DNA of 64,000 nucleotides from an uncultured Eubacteriales bacterium (GTDB taxonomy: Bacteria > Bacillota > Clostridia > Oscillospirales > CAG-382), in NCBI GenBank assembly GCA_934444645.1, contig CAKSCV010000001.1, forward strand, positions 1-64,000, written 5' to 3'. Both the position numbers and the translations under genes were made by a program. Below the pieces are notes generated by a model. It was not told the origin of the DNA. It saw nothing but the letters and a program-made list of their open reading frames with translations, and searched no databases. Of the stretch, positions 8,455 to 17,248 are shown piece after piece (within the stretch, counting starts at the first letter, position 1; every line of letters begins with the position of its first letter).

Positions 8455-9168
8455 TTAGTAGCGGTAGTTTGCGTAGCCTCGTTTGGAATACCGCGAATTT
8501 TTGTTTTTTGTCACGCGGTTCATGACAACACCCAAGAGATTGGCACCGGCAAAACGCAGCGCTTCGACGGTGTGTTCCACCTCCGGCAGCGTGGTTTTTC
8601 CGTAGGAAACCACGAGTGCAACGCCATCAACTTTTCCGGCAAGGGCAGTCGCATCGGTGACGACATTGACCGGCGGCGTGTCGATAAGGATAAAATCATA
8701 CATGTCTTCCAGCTCCGTAAGCAGCTTTTCCATGGCCGCACTGCCCAAAAGCTCAGATGGGTTCGGCGGAAGAACACCCGACGGAATTACCGTTAGGTTT
8801 GGCTGTCCGGGAATGCTTTGAATGCATTCACTTTTCTGGTTCATGCCGGACAGAAGATTGGAAAGCCCCAACCGGTTGTCCACCGGAAAAAAGCGGTGGA
8901 TGGTCGGCTTGCGCATATCCGCGTCAATGAGCAGCACCCGTGTTTCGATTTCGGCGAACGTTAAGGCAAGATTCACGGTCGTGGTGGTTTTGCCGTCGCC
9001 GGGAGCGGCGCTGGTAAAGAGAATTTTCCGGCAATGAGAGGCTTCTTTGGTCGGAAGCGAGAACAGCAGGTTGGTACGCAGAGCTTTGTAGGATTCCACA
9101 AGCTGAAAATCGTCGGAATCCGTGATGGTAAGGATGGTTGTCTGTGCGGGATTCTTTTTATTGTTCAT
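8455..9168 (-). CDS. cpsD: CpsD/CapB-type bacterial tyrosine kinase
   Basis: A 237-residue BY-kinase. It has Walker A TSAAPGDGKTTTTVNLAL, Walker A' VLLIDADMRKPT, and Walker B FILIDTPPV. The C-terminus carries the tyrosine cluster SRYSKRGYANYRY, the usual autophosphorylation tail. Enzymes of this type need a membrane partner (CpsC), which is encoded 20 bases upstream. It acts at the inner face of the membrane to control export and polymerisation of a surface polysaccharide. Confidence 0.95.
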   Translation of the reverse strand: MNNKKNPAQTTILTITDSDDFQLVESYKALRTNLLFSLPTKEASHCRKILFTSAAPGDGKTTTTVNLALTFAEIETRVLLIDADMRKPTIHRFFPVDNRLGLSNLLSGMNQKSECIQSIPGQPNLTVIPSGVLPPNPSELLGSAAMEKLLTELEDMYDFILIDTPPVNVVTDATALAGKVDGVALVVSYGKTTLPEVEHTVEALRFAGANLLGVVMNRVTKNKNSRYSKRGYANYRY

Positions 9169-9188
9169 GATACTGGTAATCTCCGTTC

Positions 9189-9977
9189 TTACTTGGACGC
9201 CTTTCGGCGGCTTTGAGAGGAACTCGGGCTGTCGCGGTAGAGGATTTGCTCGGGAATGCTGCCGATGACCGGAAGACCGACGGTGCTGACCAACTCTTTT
9301 TCGCTCTTGATGCGAACGTCGTTGATTTCAACTACAAAGGCTGCGGCAAAGGCGAGGATCGCGCCGCAGAGCGCACCGATGAAGACGTTGAGCACGAGGC
9401 TGACGTTGACGGCGTTCTCGTTAGGTCTTGCGTTGTCAATCACTTTCAATGTTCCTTGCGCACTGGCCTTTTTGGAAGCAAGATAGCTTTCCGAGTTTTC
9501 TTCAATGCACCGGGCAATGATAAAAGCATCTGCCGGATCGTCTGCCGTAACGGTGACTAAATAAAACTCTTTATCTTCTTCAAAGGTATACTTAATCATG
9601 TTGAAAAGCTCGTCGCCGGTATAGGGGTGCGGGCGTTCGGGCGCAAGATCGGTCTTGCTCTCCAGCTTAACGGCAAGGTATTCGGAAAAATTATGTGTTT
9701 GCAGAATTTCAATATAGCTGCTCACGAGAAGACGGGACAGCACGGTGTGGCGCTGCTCCTCCACCGAAGCGGTGGTGGCGGCAGCATAATAGCCGGCTTC
9801 GGAAAGTCCGGTGGTGTCCACCAAATACTTGGTTTTTGATTCGTATTTGGGCGTAACGAGAAAGGAGGTGTAATATAAAGCAGCAAGACCGCCGACAATC
9901 ATGGCGGCAAGAATAATCCAAATGCGTTTTATGGCAATGTCGAAAATTTCGGCAAGAGTGAATTCGTGTTTGTTCAT
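9189..9977 (-). CDS. cpsC: Polysaccharide chain-length regulator (Wzz/CpsC-like), tyrosine-kinase adaptor
   Basis: A 262-residue membrane protein with a Wzz topology: one helix near residues 18-40 (IWIILAAMIVGGLAALYY), an extracellular coiled region, and a second helix near 200-225 (LVLNVFIGALCGAILAFAAAF). The short basic cytoplasmic tail (SQSRRKASK) ends the protein. The start at 9977 is used because MNKHEFTLAEIFD is the conserved N-terminus and GAAAGGAC precedes it; a longer upstream frame overlaps the promoter region. It is the first gene of the cpsC-cpsD-cpsB group. Confidence 0.92.
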   Translation of the reverse strand: MNKHEFTLAEIFDIAIKRIWIILAAMIVGGLAALYYTSFLVTPKYESKTKYLVDTTGLSEAGYYAAATTASVEEQRHTVLSRLLVSSYIEILQTHNFSEYLAVKLESKTDLAPERPHPYTGDELFNMIKYTFEEDKEFYLVTVTADDPADAFIIARCIEENSESYLASKKASAQGTLKVIDNARPNENAVNVSLVLNVFIGALCGAILAFAAAFVVEINDVRIKSEKELVSTVGLPVIGSIPEQILYRDSPSSSQSRRKASK

Positions 9978-10043
9978 CGGAAAATGTGTCCTTTCGCTTT
10001 TGCAGTCAAAAATATAATTGAGCGGCAACAGGATGCTTTGTAT

Positions 10044-10072
10044 ATTCTACCATAGAACAGGCAAAAAATCAA
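10044..10072 (-). promoter_or_regulatory. Sigma-70-type promoter of cpsCDB
   Basis: TTGATT and TAGAAT on the minus strand with 17-base spacing, located 67 bases upstream of the cpsC start. Confidence 0.7.
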
Positions 10073-10116
10073 GGGATTTTTCATAAAAACAACAAAGAAA
10101 CACACGGCATGACCGC

Positions 10117-10626
10117 TTAACGGATGCCGATCAAGACGCGCAAAATCTCGGCGACGTTTTTTTCGACGGAATTGCCTTTGCAATCCACCGTAAAATCGGC
10201 ATATTTTTCATAATACGGCTTGCGGAATTCGTAAATATCCTTTAAGGTCTCGCCGTTTTCGGCAGCAATGCCGCGTGTGGCACGGTTTCCGACACGTCTT
10301 GCAATGACGGTGTAGGGGAGCGACAGATAGACAAAAATGCCGTTTTTTCGCAAATGCTCCATTGAGCTTGCGCGTAATACCGCGCTGCCGCCGGTGGCGA
10401 CCACGCACACCTTATCCGAAAGATCAAGCGAGAGGATCGCTTTTTCTTCTTCGTCTAACAGCCCCTTAACACCGGTTCGTTCGAGCGTTTGATACAAGAG
10501 CTCGCCGGTACGGTTCTGAATGGTGATGTCGGTATCGATAAAATCAACGCCTAAGGTTTTGGCAAGAATAACGCCGATGGTGCTTTTGCCGGAGCCGGGC
10601 ATACCGATTAAAATGATGTTTTTCAT
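10117..10626 (-). CDS. aroK: Shikimate kinase
   Basis: A 169-residue P-loop kinase that phosphorylates shikimate at the 3-hydroxyl using ATP in chorismate synthesis. The Walker A is LIGMPGSGKSTIG (residues 6-18). The shikimate-binding segment is FIDTDITIQ, ATGGSAVLR matches the GGG loop, and VGNRATRG is the lid arginine region. The length is normal. It follows folD by 21 bases, the last gene of lgt-folD-aroK. No other aro genes are nearby. Confidence 0.93.
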   Translation of the reverse strand: MKNIILIGMPGSGKSTIGVILAKTLGVDFIDTDITIQNRTGELLYQTLERTGVKGLLDEEEKAILSLDLSDKVCVVATGGSAVLRASSMEHLRKNGIFVYLSLPYTVIARRVGNRATRGIAAENGETLKDIYEFRKPYYEKYADFTVDCKGNSVEKNVAEILRVLIGIR

Positions 10627-10647
10627 ATGTAGGTTTCCTTTTCGGTT

Positions 10648-11511
10648 CTATGCTTTGGCTGATTCGGCAAACGCCTTGGCGGCGGCAAGCGTGTTTTTCA
10701 TGAGCATGGTGATGGTCATCGGACCGACACCGCCCGGAACAGGCGTGATAAAAGAGGCCTTCGGCTCGCATTCGGCAAAATCCACATCGCCGGTCAGCTT
10801 TCCGTCCGGTCTTCGGTTCATACCGACATCGATTACAACCGCGCCGTCCTTTATCATGTCGCCTTTTAAGAAATCGGCTTTGCCGATGGCCATGACAAGA
10901 ATGTCGGCGCGGCGCGTGATTTCGGCAAGATTTTTGGTTTTCGAATGGCAGACCGTGACTGTGCCGTTGGCGTGCAGCAAAAGCATCGCCATGGGCTTTC
11001 CGACAATGTCGCTTCTGCCGACGACCACGCATTCCTTGCCGGTCGGATCGATACCGTATTCGCAAATTAGCTCCATAATGCCGGCCGGCGTGCAGGGCAA
11101 AAAGCGGTAATCGCCGAGCATGATGCGGCCGACGTTGGTCGGATGGAAGGCATCCACATCCTTGTCGGGCGAAATGTTGTTGACAATGATAGCTTCATCC
11201 AAATGCTGCGGCAGAGGCGATTGCACCAATATGCCGTGAATGTCGCGCCGGTCGTTTAACACGTGTACCAGATCCAAAAGCTCGGCTTCGGTTGTGTTTT
11301 CCGGCAGCTCATAAATTTCCGAATAATAGCCGACCTCTTCGCACGCCTTTCCTTTGTTGCGTACATAGATTTTCGAAGCCGGGTCTTCGCCGACAATGAT
11401 AACGGCAAGTCCCGGACGAATGCCTGTTTCTGCGGCAAATGCGGCGGTTTGTTCCTTTAATGCGGCTCTGATTTTAGCGGAAAGAGCCTTTCCGTCCATG
11501 CGTATCGCCAT
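10648..11511 (-). CDS. folD: Bifunctional methylenetetrahydrofolate dehydrogenase/cyclohydrolase
   Basis: A 287-residue FolD. It converts 5,10-methylene-THF to 10-formyl-THF with NADP+. The catalytic lysine lies in KIYVRNKGKACEEVGY. The signatures VQSPLPQHLD and DKDVDAFHPTNVGRI are present, as are the nucleotide-binding segment VVGRSDIVGKPMA and the C-terminal TPVPGGVGPMT. The enzyme supplies one-carbon units for purines. The gene lies between lgt and aroK in a closely spaced minus-strand group. Confidence 0.97.
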   Translation of the reverse strand: MAIRMDGKALSAKIRAALKEQTAAFAAETGIRPGLAVIIVGEDPASKIYVRNKGKACEEVGYYSEIYELPENTTEAELLDLVHVLNDRRDIHGILVQSPLPQHLDEAIIVNNISPDKDVDAFHPTNVGRIMLGDYRFLPCTPAGIMELICEYGIDPTGKECVVVGRSDIVGKPMAMLLLHANGTVTVCHSKTKNLAEITRRADILVMAIGKADFLKGDMIKDGAVVIDVGMNRRPDGKLTGDVDFAECEPKASFITPVPGGVGPMTITMLMKNTLAAAKAFAESAKA

Positions 11512-11534
11512 TTTCTGATTCCTTTCGTGGTTAC

Positions 11535-12389
11535 TTAGGCAGCCGGTTCCGTGCTGCCTTTATTCTTTTTCTGCGGCTTTATCACGGCAAATGCGACAAG
11601 AAGCAGCATACCGACCGCGAAGCATAAAAAGGCCAAAAGCTGCGAAATGCGCAAAGAACCGATATAAAGACTGTCGCCGCGGAAGCCCTCGATGACGGCG
11701 CGGCCGAGACCGTACCACGTCAGATACAAAAGCAATATCTGCCCGTTGTATTTCTTGTGCTTCCAAAAAGCGTTGATGAGAAGAAAACCGACAAGATTCC
11801 ATACCGATTCGTATAAAAACGTCGGATGAACGTACATATTGTTGATGGTCATAATGAAGGGATTGTGCTCGGCAAAAGAGGTGGCGTCAAAGGTGTGGCC
11901 GAGAAAATCATAAGGACCAATCACACCGTATGCCTCGGCGTTGACAAAATTGCCCCAACGGCCGACAAGCTGGCCGATCATCACGCCCGGTGCGATGCAG
12001 TCAAGCACGGCAAGCAAGTTCTTCTTTTTGCGCCGGCAGACTAAAAACACCCCCAAAAAGCCGCCGATGATGCCGCCGTAGATAGCAAGTCCGCCCTCCC
12101 AGATCTTGAAAACGTCCCAAAACGTCGGGAAATCCTTTAAGCTTGTCAGCACATAGTATAGGCGTGCGCCGACAATGCCGAGCGGGATGCATACGATGGC
12201 AATATCTAACATATCGTCTGTGACAAGCGGCACGCTTTTCATGCGCCAAAAGGCATAAAGGCATGCCAAAACCATGCCGCAGACAATGATAATGCCATAC
12301 CATTGCACCGAGAGAGGACCGAGTGTAAAGGCGGTGGGCGCAAGCTCAAACGGACCGAGCCCTAACCGCGGAAATCCAATTGTGTTCAT
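11535..12389 (-). CDS. lgt: Prolipoprotein diacylglyceryl transferase
   Basis: A 284-residue polytopic membrane enzyme that transfers diacylglycerol from phosphatidylglycerol to the lipobox cysteine of prolipoproteins, before LspA cleavage (lspA is at 56.4 kb). The Lgt signature is visible as LVGRWGNFVNAEAYG, with a conserved HPTFLYESVWN segment and about seven hydrophobic helices. The C-terminal tail is basic (KPQKKNKGS). It follows the M16 peptidase genes by 29 bases. Confidence 0.96.
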   Translation of the reverse strand: MNTIGFPRLGLGPFELAPTAFTLGPLSVQWYGIIIVCGMVLACLYAFWRMKSVPLVTDDMLDIAIVCIPLGIVGARLYYVLTSLKDFPTFWDVFKIWEGGLAIYGGIIGGFLGVFLVCRRKKKNLLAVLDCIAPGVMIGQLVGRWGNFVNAEAYGVIGPYDFLGHTFDATSFAEHNPFIMTINNMYVHPTFLYESVWNLVGFLLINAFWKHKKYNGQILLLYLTWYGLGRAVIEGFRGDSLYIGSLRISQLLAFLCFAVGMLLLVAFAVIKPQKKNKGSTEPAA

Positions 12390-12418
12390 GTGATGTCTCC
12401 TCCGAAAGCAGCGGCTGT

Positions 12419-13699
12419 TTAAGCGTTTTTATCGATCGGCAGAACCGTCGAAAGTACAAAATCGTTTTCGCCGAACGCGTCGCGAAGCAGCGTGCAAACG
12501 TCCTCAAAGGTGACAGAAGCGACGATTTTCGGATAGTCGAGAAGATCGATGCCCTCAAAGCGGTAAACAAGCAGGTCGCCGGCAATGTCCTCGGTCGAGT
12601 TGAAGGCTCGTAAGGTTTGTGCGTAGGACGCACGGTGCAGCCGGTCAAAAACGGCACGGTCAAGACCTTCGCTTTGATAGCGTTTGATTTCCTCCTTTAC
12701 GGCTGCATACACCTTTTCCGGCTCGTTCGATGAACCCGAGACGGCCGCATGGCCGAAGGTTTCGGAGCATTCGTATTCATAAGAGAAGGAGGAATCAATG
12801 AGACCCGCTTCATAAAGGCGCGTGTAGAACGAGCTGCTTTTGCCGAATATCATGTCGAGAAGAATGTCGTAAGCTGCCTGCTTTTTGGCAAGCGCGTCGC
12901 CGCTCATCGGTACGGCGTTGTCCTTGATGCCGACGGCAAACATCGGCATGGAGACCTCTAACTTTTTGGAGACGAATTCTTTGTATATGCCGGCAGGCTC
13001 GTCCGGATAAAGACGCTTTACTTCCGGCTTTTCGGAAACCGGCAGCAGCCTGTCGCAGATTTCCTCAACCTTTCGGGGATCGATGTCGCCGCATACGCAA
13101 AGCAGCATGTTGTGCGGATTGTAGAATGCCCGATAGGCAGCATGAAGAAGCTCCGGCGTGATTTCGGCAATGGTTTCGGTGGTGCCGGCCGTGTCGATGC
13201 GGACGGTGTTTGCGTGGTATAAGCCGGTTAACATCCCGAAATACAGCTGCCAGGCGGGATTGTCGTCATACATCCGGATCTCTTGACCGATAATGCCCAT
13301 TTCCTTTTGCACGGTCGCGTCGGTAAAGAACGGATGTGACACGAAATCGAGTAATATCTCGAGTGATTCGTAAAAATTTGAGGTCGCCGAAAACAGATAA
13401 CACGTCCGCTCAAAGGTGGTGTAGGCGTTGGCGTTGGCACCGGTCTTGGCAAAGCGCAAAAATGCGTCGGTACCGTCCTCTTGCTCAAACATTTTGTGCT
13501 CGAGAAAGTGTGCGATACCATCCGGCAGAACGATTTCCTTGCCGTCTGAGACAAAACGGTTGTCGATCGAGCCGAATTTGGTGCCGAAAATGGCGTAGGA
13601 CGTGGACATCTTTTTGGGAACGACGTATACGCCGAGTCCGCTTTTATGCTGTATATAATCGTATTTCTCGCCGATTTCTTTGTTTTCTTTGCAAATCAT
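12419..13699 (-). CDS. M16 (insulinase-family) metallopeptidase, active-site subunit
   Basis: A 426-residue M16 peptidase with the inverted zinc motif HFLEH (His64, Glu67, His68) and a distal glutamate region in MGIIGQEIRMYDDNP. It resembles the YmfH partner of the Firmicute YmfF/YmfH pair. It starts two bases after the stop of a related gene that lacks the zinc motif, so the products probably form a heterodimer in which only this subunit carries the catalytic zinc. There is no signal peptide, so it is probably cytosolic. The substrate is unknown. Confidence 0.93.
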   Translation of the reverse strand: MICKENKEIGEKYDYIQHKSGLGVYVVPKKMSTSYAIFGTKFGSIDNRFVSDGKEIVLPDGIAHFLEHKMFEQEDGTDAFLRFAKTGANANAYTTFERTCYLFSATSNFYESLEILLDFVSHPFFTDATVQKEMGIIGQEIRMYDDNPAWQLYFGMLTGLYHANTVRIDTAGTTETIAEITPELLHAAYRAFYNPHNMLLCVCGDIDPRKVEEICDRLLPVSEKPEVKRLYPDEPAGIYKEFVSKKLEVSMPMFAVGIKDNAVPMSGDALAKKQAAYDILLDMIFGKSSSFYTRLYEAGLIDSSFSYEYECSETFGHAAVSGSSNEPEKVYAAVKEEIKRYQSEGLDRAVFDRLHRASYAQTLRAFNSTEDIAGDLLVYRFEGIDLLDYPKIVASVTFEDVCTLLRDAFGENDFVLSTVLPIDKNA

Positions 13700-13701
13700 G
13701 G

Positions 13702-14997
13702 TTATGCCTCCTCGCTGTTGCCCGTGTTTCCCGTGCCTTTGATGAAATACACCGTATCGAGCGAAACCTTTTCGGCGGCGGCTCGGATCTCATCGGCGGT
13801 GACCGCACGGATTTTTTCCATGGTATCCTCCGGCGTGCCGTTATTTCCGAAAATCACGCGGGACAAATACCATAAGCACAGCGCACCCGCACTGTCGTCA
13901 AGCTCCTTGTAGGCGTTGCACAGAGACAGCTTTGCCTCGGCAATGTCGTCGTCGGAAAAATCGCCGGCTTTCATGGCGTCTAACTGTTCCAAGATCGCAT
14001 TTTTGGCTTTTTCGCGGTTTTCCGGCTCAATGCCGCTGGAAATGAACAGTGCGCTCATAAACATATCCGGCATGGAACGGCAGTAATAACATAAACTCAT
14101 GGCCTCGCGCACATTCATAAACAGCTTGCTGTTCGCCGAGCCGCCGAACATTTCGTTAAAAACGCTGAATGCAGCCGCGTCGGGTGCATTGACGTTGACA
14201 CCGCCCATGCGAAGTCCCATGACGAGCTTGCCCTGTGCGACCGGCATTTCGTCGGTCACCTCGGTCACTTCGTCGGGTTCGCCGTCCAAAAAAGCACGCG
14301 TCGGGAAAGAGGTCTTGCGGTGTGCGCAAAAGGGAACACGGCTCTTGACGATTTCGGCAAGCACCTGCGCGTCGCATTCGCCGTTGAAGAAGACTTCGAT
14401 CGGTGCCGTTTCCGCAATCTGTCTGTAGCGTTCACAGATCTGCTTGGAGGTTGCCGCACGAACCTCTTCGACGGTTCCGAGTTCGGAAATTCCATACGGA
14501 CGTGCGCCGAACATGATCTCGGTGCAGCGTTCCTTGGCGTAGGCGGCTTTGTTGTTGATTTTGGCGCCGATGGCGTTGATGAGGTCGGCCTTTTCACCGG
14601 CGACATAGCTTTCGCGAAACACGCCGTTTTCGATAAGCGGGTCAAACAGAATATCAAACAGCAGTGTGCTGACACTGTTCAAAAGGTTCTCACCCTTGTC
14701 CGGCAAAAATCTGTCCTTGACAAAATCGGCGGAAAAGCCGACAATTAAGCTTTCGGCGCGTTTGACATAGACGGCGGAAATGTCGGAAGCGTACAGATAT
14801 TCGAGCCGTTCAGAAATAGCGGCCATGTCCGGATAGGCTTTGCAGCCGCGGGACAGCACCTTCGGGACAAGGGCGGTCAAATGCGCATTTTCTTTTTCGA
14901 GCGGAACGACAAAGCAAACGGAAAGAAAGTTGGTCTTAAACTTTTCGGAAGGCAGCAAATTCAGATGGACGCCTTCGGAAATTTTGATTCTTTGCAT
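13702..14997 (-). CDS. M16-family peptidase homologue without the zinc motif
   Basis: A 431-residue M16-fold protein similar to YmfF. The position of the HxxEH motif is occupied by HLTALVPKVLSRG, so it cannot bind catalytic zinc in the usual way. The C-terminal half keeps the glycine-rich FNEMFGGSANSKLFMNVRE region of the non-catalytic lobe. It is the first gene of the M16 pair and has a good promoter. Its role is probably structural: closing the chamber with the active subunit. Confidence 0.92.
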   Translation of the reverse strand: MQRIKISEGVHLNLLPSEKFKTNFLSVCFVVPLEKENAHLTALVPKVLSRGCKAYPDMAAISERLEYLYASDISAVYVKRAESLIVGFSADFVKDRFLPDKGENLLNSVSTLLFDILFDPLIENGVFRESYVAGEKADLINAIGAKINNKAAYAKERCTEIMFGARPYGISELGTVEEVRAATSKQICERYRQIAETAPIEVFFNGECDAQVLAEIVKSRVPFCAHRKTSFPTRAFLDGEPDEVTEVTDEMPVAQGKLVMGLRMGGVNVNAPDAAAFSVFNEMFGGSANSKLFMNVREAMSLCYYCRSMPDMFMSALFISSGIEPENREKAKNAILEQLDAMKAGDFSDDDIAEAKLSLCNAYKELDDSAGALCLWYLSRVIFGNNGTPEDTMEKIRAVTADEIRAAAEKVSLDTVYFIKGTGNTGNSEEA

Positions 14998-15075
14998 GAA
15001 AATTTCCTCTTTCTGTGTGAAATCGGTTTTCTGCGGCCAAAGTCAGACGGCGGCCGCAAAATTATATCATTGTAT

Positions 15076-15104
15076 ATTATACCTCTTTTTGTGCGCTATG
15101 TAAA
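15076..15104 (-). promoter_or_regulatory. Sigma-70-type promoter of the M16 gene pair
   Basis: TTTACA, 17 bases, TATAAT on the minus strand, 79 bases upstream of the first M16 start. Confidence 0.75.
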
Positions 15105-15144
15105 GGGATATTTTTAATAAATAGGAAATTTTGTCCGGAAAGCG

Positions 15145-15180
15145 ACAAAAAATGCGGCTTGTCCGAAAACAAACCGCATG
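15145..15180 (-). terminator. Terminator of the hprK-glk unit
   Basis: On the minus strand ATGCGG pairs with CCGCAT, extended by a TTGT/ACAA inner stem, and is followed by TTTTTTG. It lies 28 bases past the glk stop. Confidence 0.85.
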
Positions 15181-15207
15181 TACAGGTATTGAAAAAACGA
15201 AATTCTG

Positions 15208-16155
15208 TTAAAGTCCGAGCATGGCGGCACCGATGATGCCGGCATCGTTGCCGAGCTTTGCAATGCGAAGTTCGGTCTTGATCTTGTTGTTACGCGTGTA
15301 CTGCTCGGTGTTAACAATGGCGTTTAACGGATCAAGCAAATAGTTTTTCTCGTTGCAGATACCGCCGCCGATGACCAAAACCTCCGGCTGAAAAATGTTG
15401 ATGATATTGGTAATGCCCATGGCAAGATCATAGATGTATTCGTCCACGACCTCTTTGGCAGCCTTGTCGCCCTTGCGCATGGCGTCAAAAGCGGTTCTGC
15501 CGCTGACCTTGCCGTCTTTTTCCACCATTTCGTGCATTATGGTGTCTTTGGTGGAGGCGAGCTTGTCCTTGGTCATGTTGATAAGACCGGTAGCCGAGCT
15601 GTAAGCCTCCCAGCAGCCTTTTCTGCCGCAGGAGCAGGGCTTTCCGTTTAACTCAATGACGATGTGACCGAGCTCCGCACCGGCATGATTGAAGCCGCTG
15701 TAAACCTTGTTGTCGATGATAATGCCGCCGCCGAGACCCGTGCCGAGCGTGATCATAACGGAATTTTTGAAGCCTTTTGCCGCGCCGCAGGCTGCTTCGC
15801 CTTTGGCTGCTGCGTTGGCGTCATTCTCAATGAGAACCTTTTTCACGCCCAAAAACTCTTGAAGCTTTGCGGCAAGCGGATAGTTTAAAAAGGGCAGGTT
15901 GTTGGCATAGGTCACAATGCCCGTGTCGCTGTCGGCTGTGCCGGGTGTTGCGATGCCGGCATATTCAATGTCGGATACCGAAAGCCCCTCTTCGGCAATG
16001 AGTTTTTTGCAAAGCTCAGCCATGTCCTTGATGATGAGATCCGCTTCGCGGTTGGCACCGGTAGGAACGCTGCCTTTGCGCAAAAGCTCTCCGTTTTTGT
16101 TGACAATACCGACGGCAATGTTTGTGCCGCCGAGATCCACGCCGATATAATACAT
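15208..16155 (-). CDS. glk: ROK-family glucokinase
   Basis: A 315-residue ROK sugar kinase, predicted to phosphorylate glucose at C6 with ATP. The ATP-binding start is YIGVDLGGTNIAVGIV. The sugar/zinc region shows GAELGHIVIE, and the ROK zinc-cysteine motif CSCGRKGCWEAY is intact. There is no N-terminal helix-turn-helix, so it is an enzyme rather than a ROK repressor. It follows hprK by 30 bases, which links sugar phosphorylation with PTS/HPr regulation. Confidence 0.93.
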   Translation of the reverse strand: MYYIGVDLGGTNIAVGIVNKNGELLRKGSVPTGANREADLIIKDMAELCKKLIAEEGLSVSDIEYAGIATPGTADSDTGIVTYANNLPFLNYPLAAKLQEFLGVKKVLIENDANAAAKGEAACGAAKGFKNSVMITLGTGLGGGIIIDNKVYSGFNHAGAELGHIVIELNGKPCSCGRKGCWEAYSSATGLINMTKDKLASTKDTIMHEMVEKDGKVSGRTAFDAMRKGDKAAKEVVDEYIYDLAMGITNIINIFQPEVLVIGGGICNEKNYLLDPLNAIVNTEQYTRNNKIKTELRIAKLGNDAGIIGAAMLGL

Positions 16156-16185
16156 AGTCGTGTACTCCTTTGTAATGTTTGTTAT

Positions 16186-17124
16186 TTATCTTAATGAGTC
16201 GTCAAACTGACCCATAAGCTTCTTGTTGAATTCGACAGCCGTGTTGTAGCCCATCTTCTTCTGTCGGTTGTTCATGGCGGCAATTTCAATAATGACGGCA
16301 AGATTCCGGCCGGGCTTGACGGGAACGGTGATGGACGGAACGTCAATGCCCATCAGGTTGGTATATTCGGAATCGAGTCCGACGCGCTCATAGAATTTTC
16401 CCTGCTGCCACGGTTCGAGATTGATGACAAGGTCGATCTTTTCGGTTAACTTGACCGCACCCATACCGAATATGCGGCGCACATCCACAATGCCGATGCC
16501 GCGCAGCTCCACATAGTGCCGGATAAGCTCCGGCGCTGAGCCGACCAAGGTTTTTGCGGAAACCTTTTTGATTTCCACCGCGTCGTCGGCAATTAACCGA
16601 TGACCGCGCTTGACAAGCTCAATGGCGGTCTCGCTTTTGCCGATGCCGCTGTCGCCGAGCATTAGGATGCCTTCGCCGTAGCATTCGACAAGCACGCCGT
16701 GCCGTGTCATGCGGTCGGCAAGGCTGACATTGAGAGACGCGATTAAGCTTCCCATAAAATTGGAGGTAGTGTCTTGCGTGCGAAGCACCGGTGTTTCGAA
16801 TTTTTCGGCCGCAAGGCGGAATTCATCGAACACATCGAGACCTGAGGTGATGATAAGGGCTGCAATGTGTTTGCTCATGAAGGTGTCGATAGCGACCTTG
16901 CGCTGCGGCGGCGTTAAGCCTAACAGATAGTGGTATTCCACCTTGCCGACGATCTGGATGCGAAGCGGATCAAAGTGATCAAAGAAGCCGGCAAGCTGCA
17001 AGCCGGGACGGTTGACCTCCTTGCGATCCAACAGGATCGGCGACGGCTTTTCGGGGTAATAAATCTTTTCAAGCTGTAATTCATCGATAACCGATTCTAA
17101 GGAAACGGTGTAGGTCTCCGACAT
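16186..17124 (-). CDS. hprK: HPr kinase/phosphorylase
   Basis: A 312-residue bifunctional enzyme that phosphorylates Ser46 of HPr with ATP or removes it with phosphate, setting carbon catabolite repression. The Walker A is MLGDSGIGKSETAIEL, followed by LIADDAVEI, and the C-terminal HPrK signature is LRGIGIVDVRRIFGMG. The N-terminal domain of about 130 residues is present and the length is normal. It has its own promoter and precedes glk. Confidence 0.97.
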   Translation of the reverse strand: MSETYTVSLESVIDELQLEKIYYPEKPSPILLDRKEVNRPGLQLAGFFDHFDPLRIQIVGKVEYHYLLGLTPPQRKVAIDTFMSKHIAALIITSGLDVFDEFRLAAEKFETPVLRTQDTTSNFMGSLIASLNVSLADRMTRHGVLVECYGEGILMLGDSGIGKSETAIELVKRGHRLIADDAVEIKKVSAKTLVGSAPELIRHYVELRGIGIVDVRRIFGMGAVKLTEKIDLVINLEPWQQGKFYERVGLDSEYTNLMGIDVPSITVPVKPGRNLAVIIEIAAMNNRQKKMGYNTAVEFNKKLMGQFDDSLR

Positions 17125-17166
17125 AACCTTGGTTCATCCTTTCTGCCCGATGTGAGATATACGCTT

Positions 17167-17196
17167 ATTATACACTGTAAAAAGCGGTTTTGTCAA
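17167..17196 (-). promoter_or_regulatory. Sigma-70-type promoter of hprK-glk
   Basis: TTGACA, 18 bases, TATAAT on the minus strand, 43 bases before the hprK start. Confidence 0.8.
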
Positions 17197-17216
17197 CATT
17201 TCCCGAAAAAAAGATA

Positions 17217-17240
17217 AAAAACGCCGGTTTTTGCGGCTTG
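17217..17240 (-). terminator. Weak terminator after the LTA-synthase-like gene
   Basis: On the minus strand a short GCCG/CGGC stem is followed by TTTTTT. The stem is only four to five pairs. Confidence 0.4.
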
Positions 17241-17248
17241 CGGAAATT

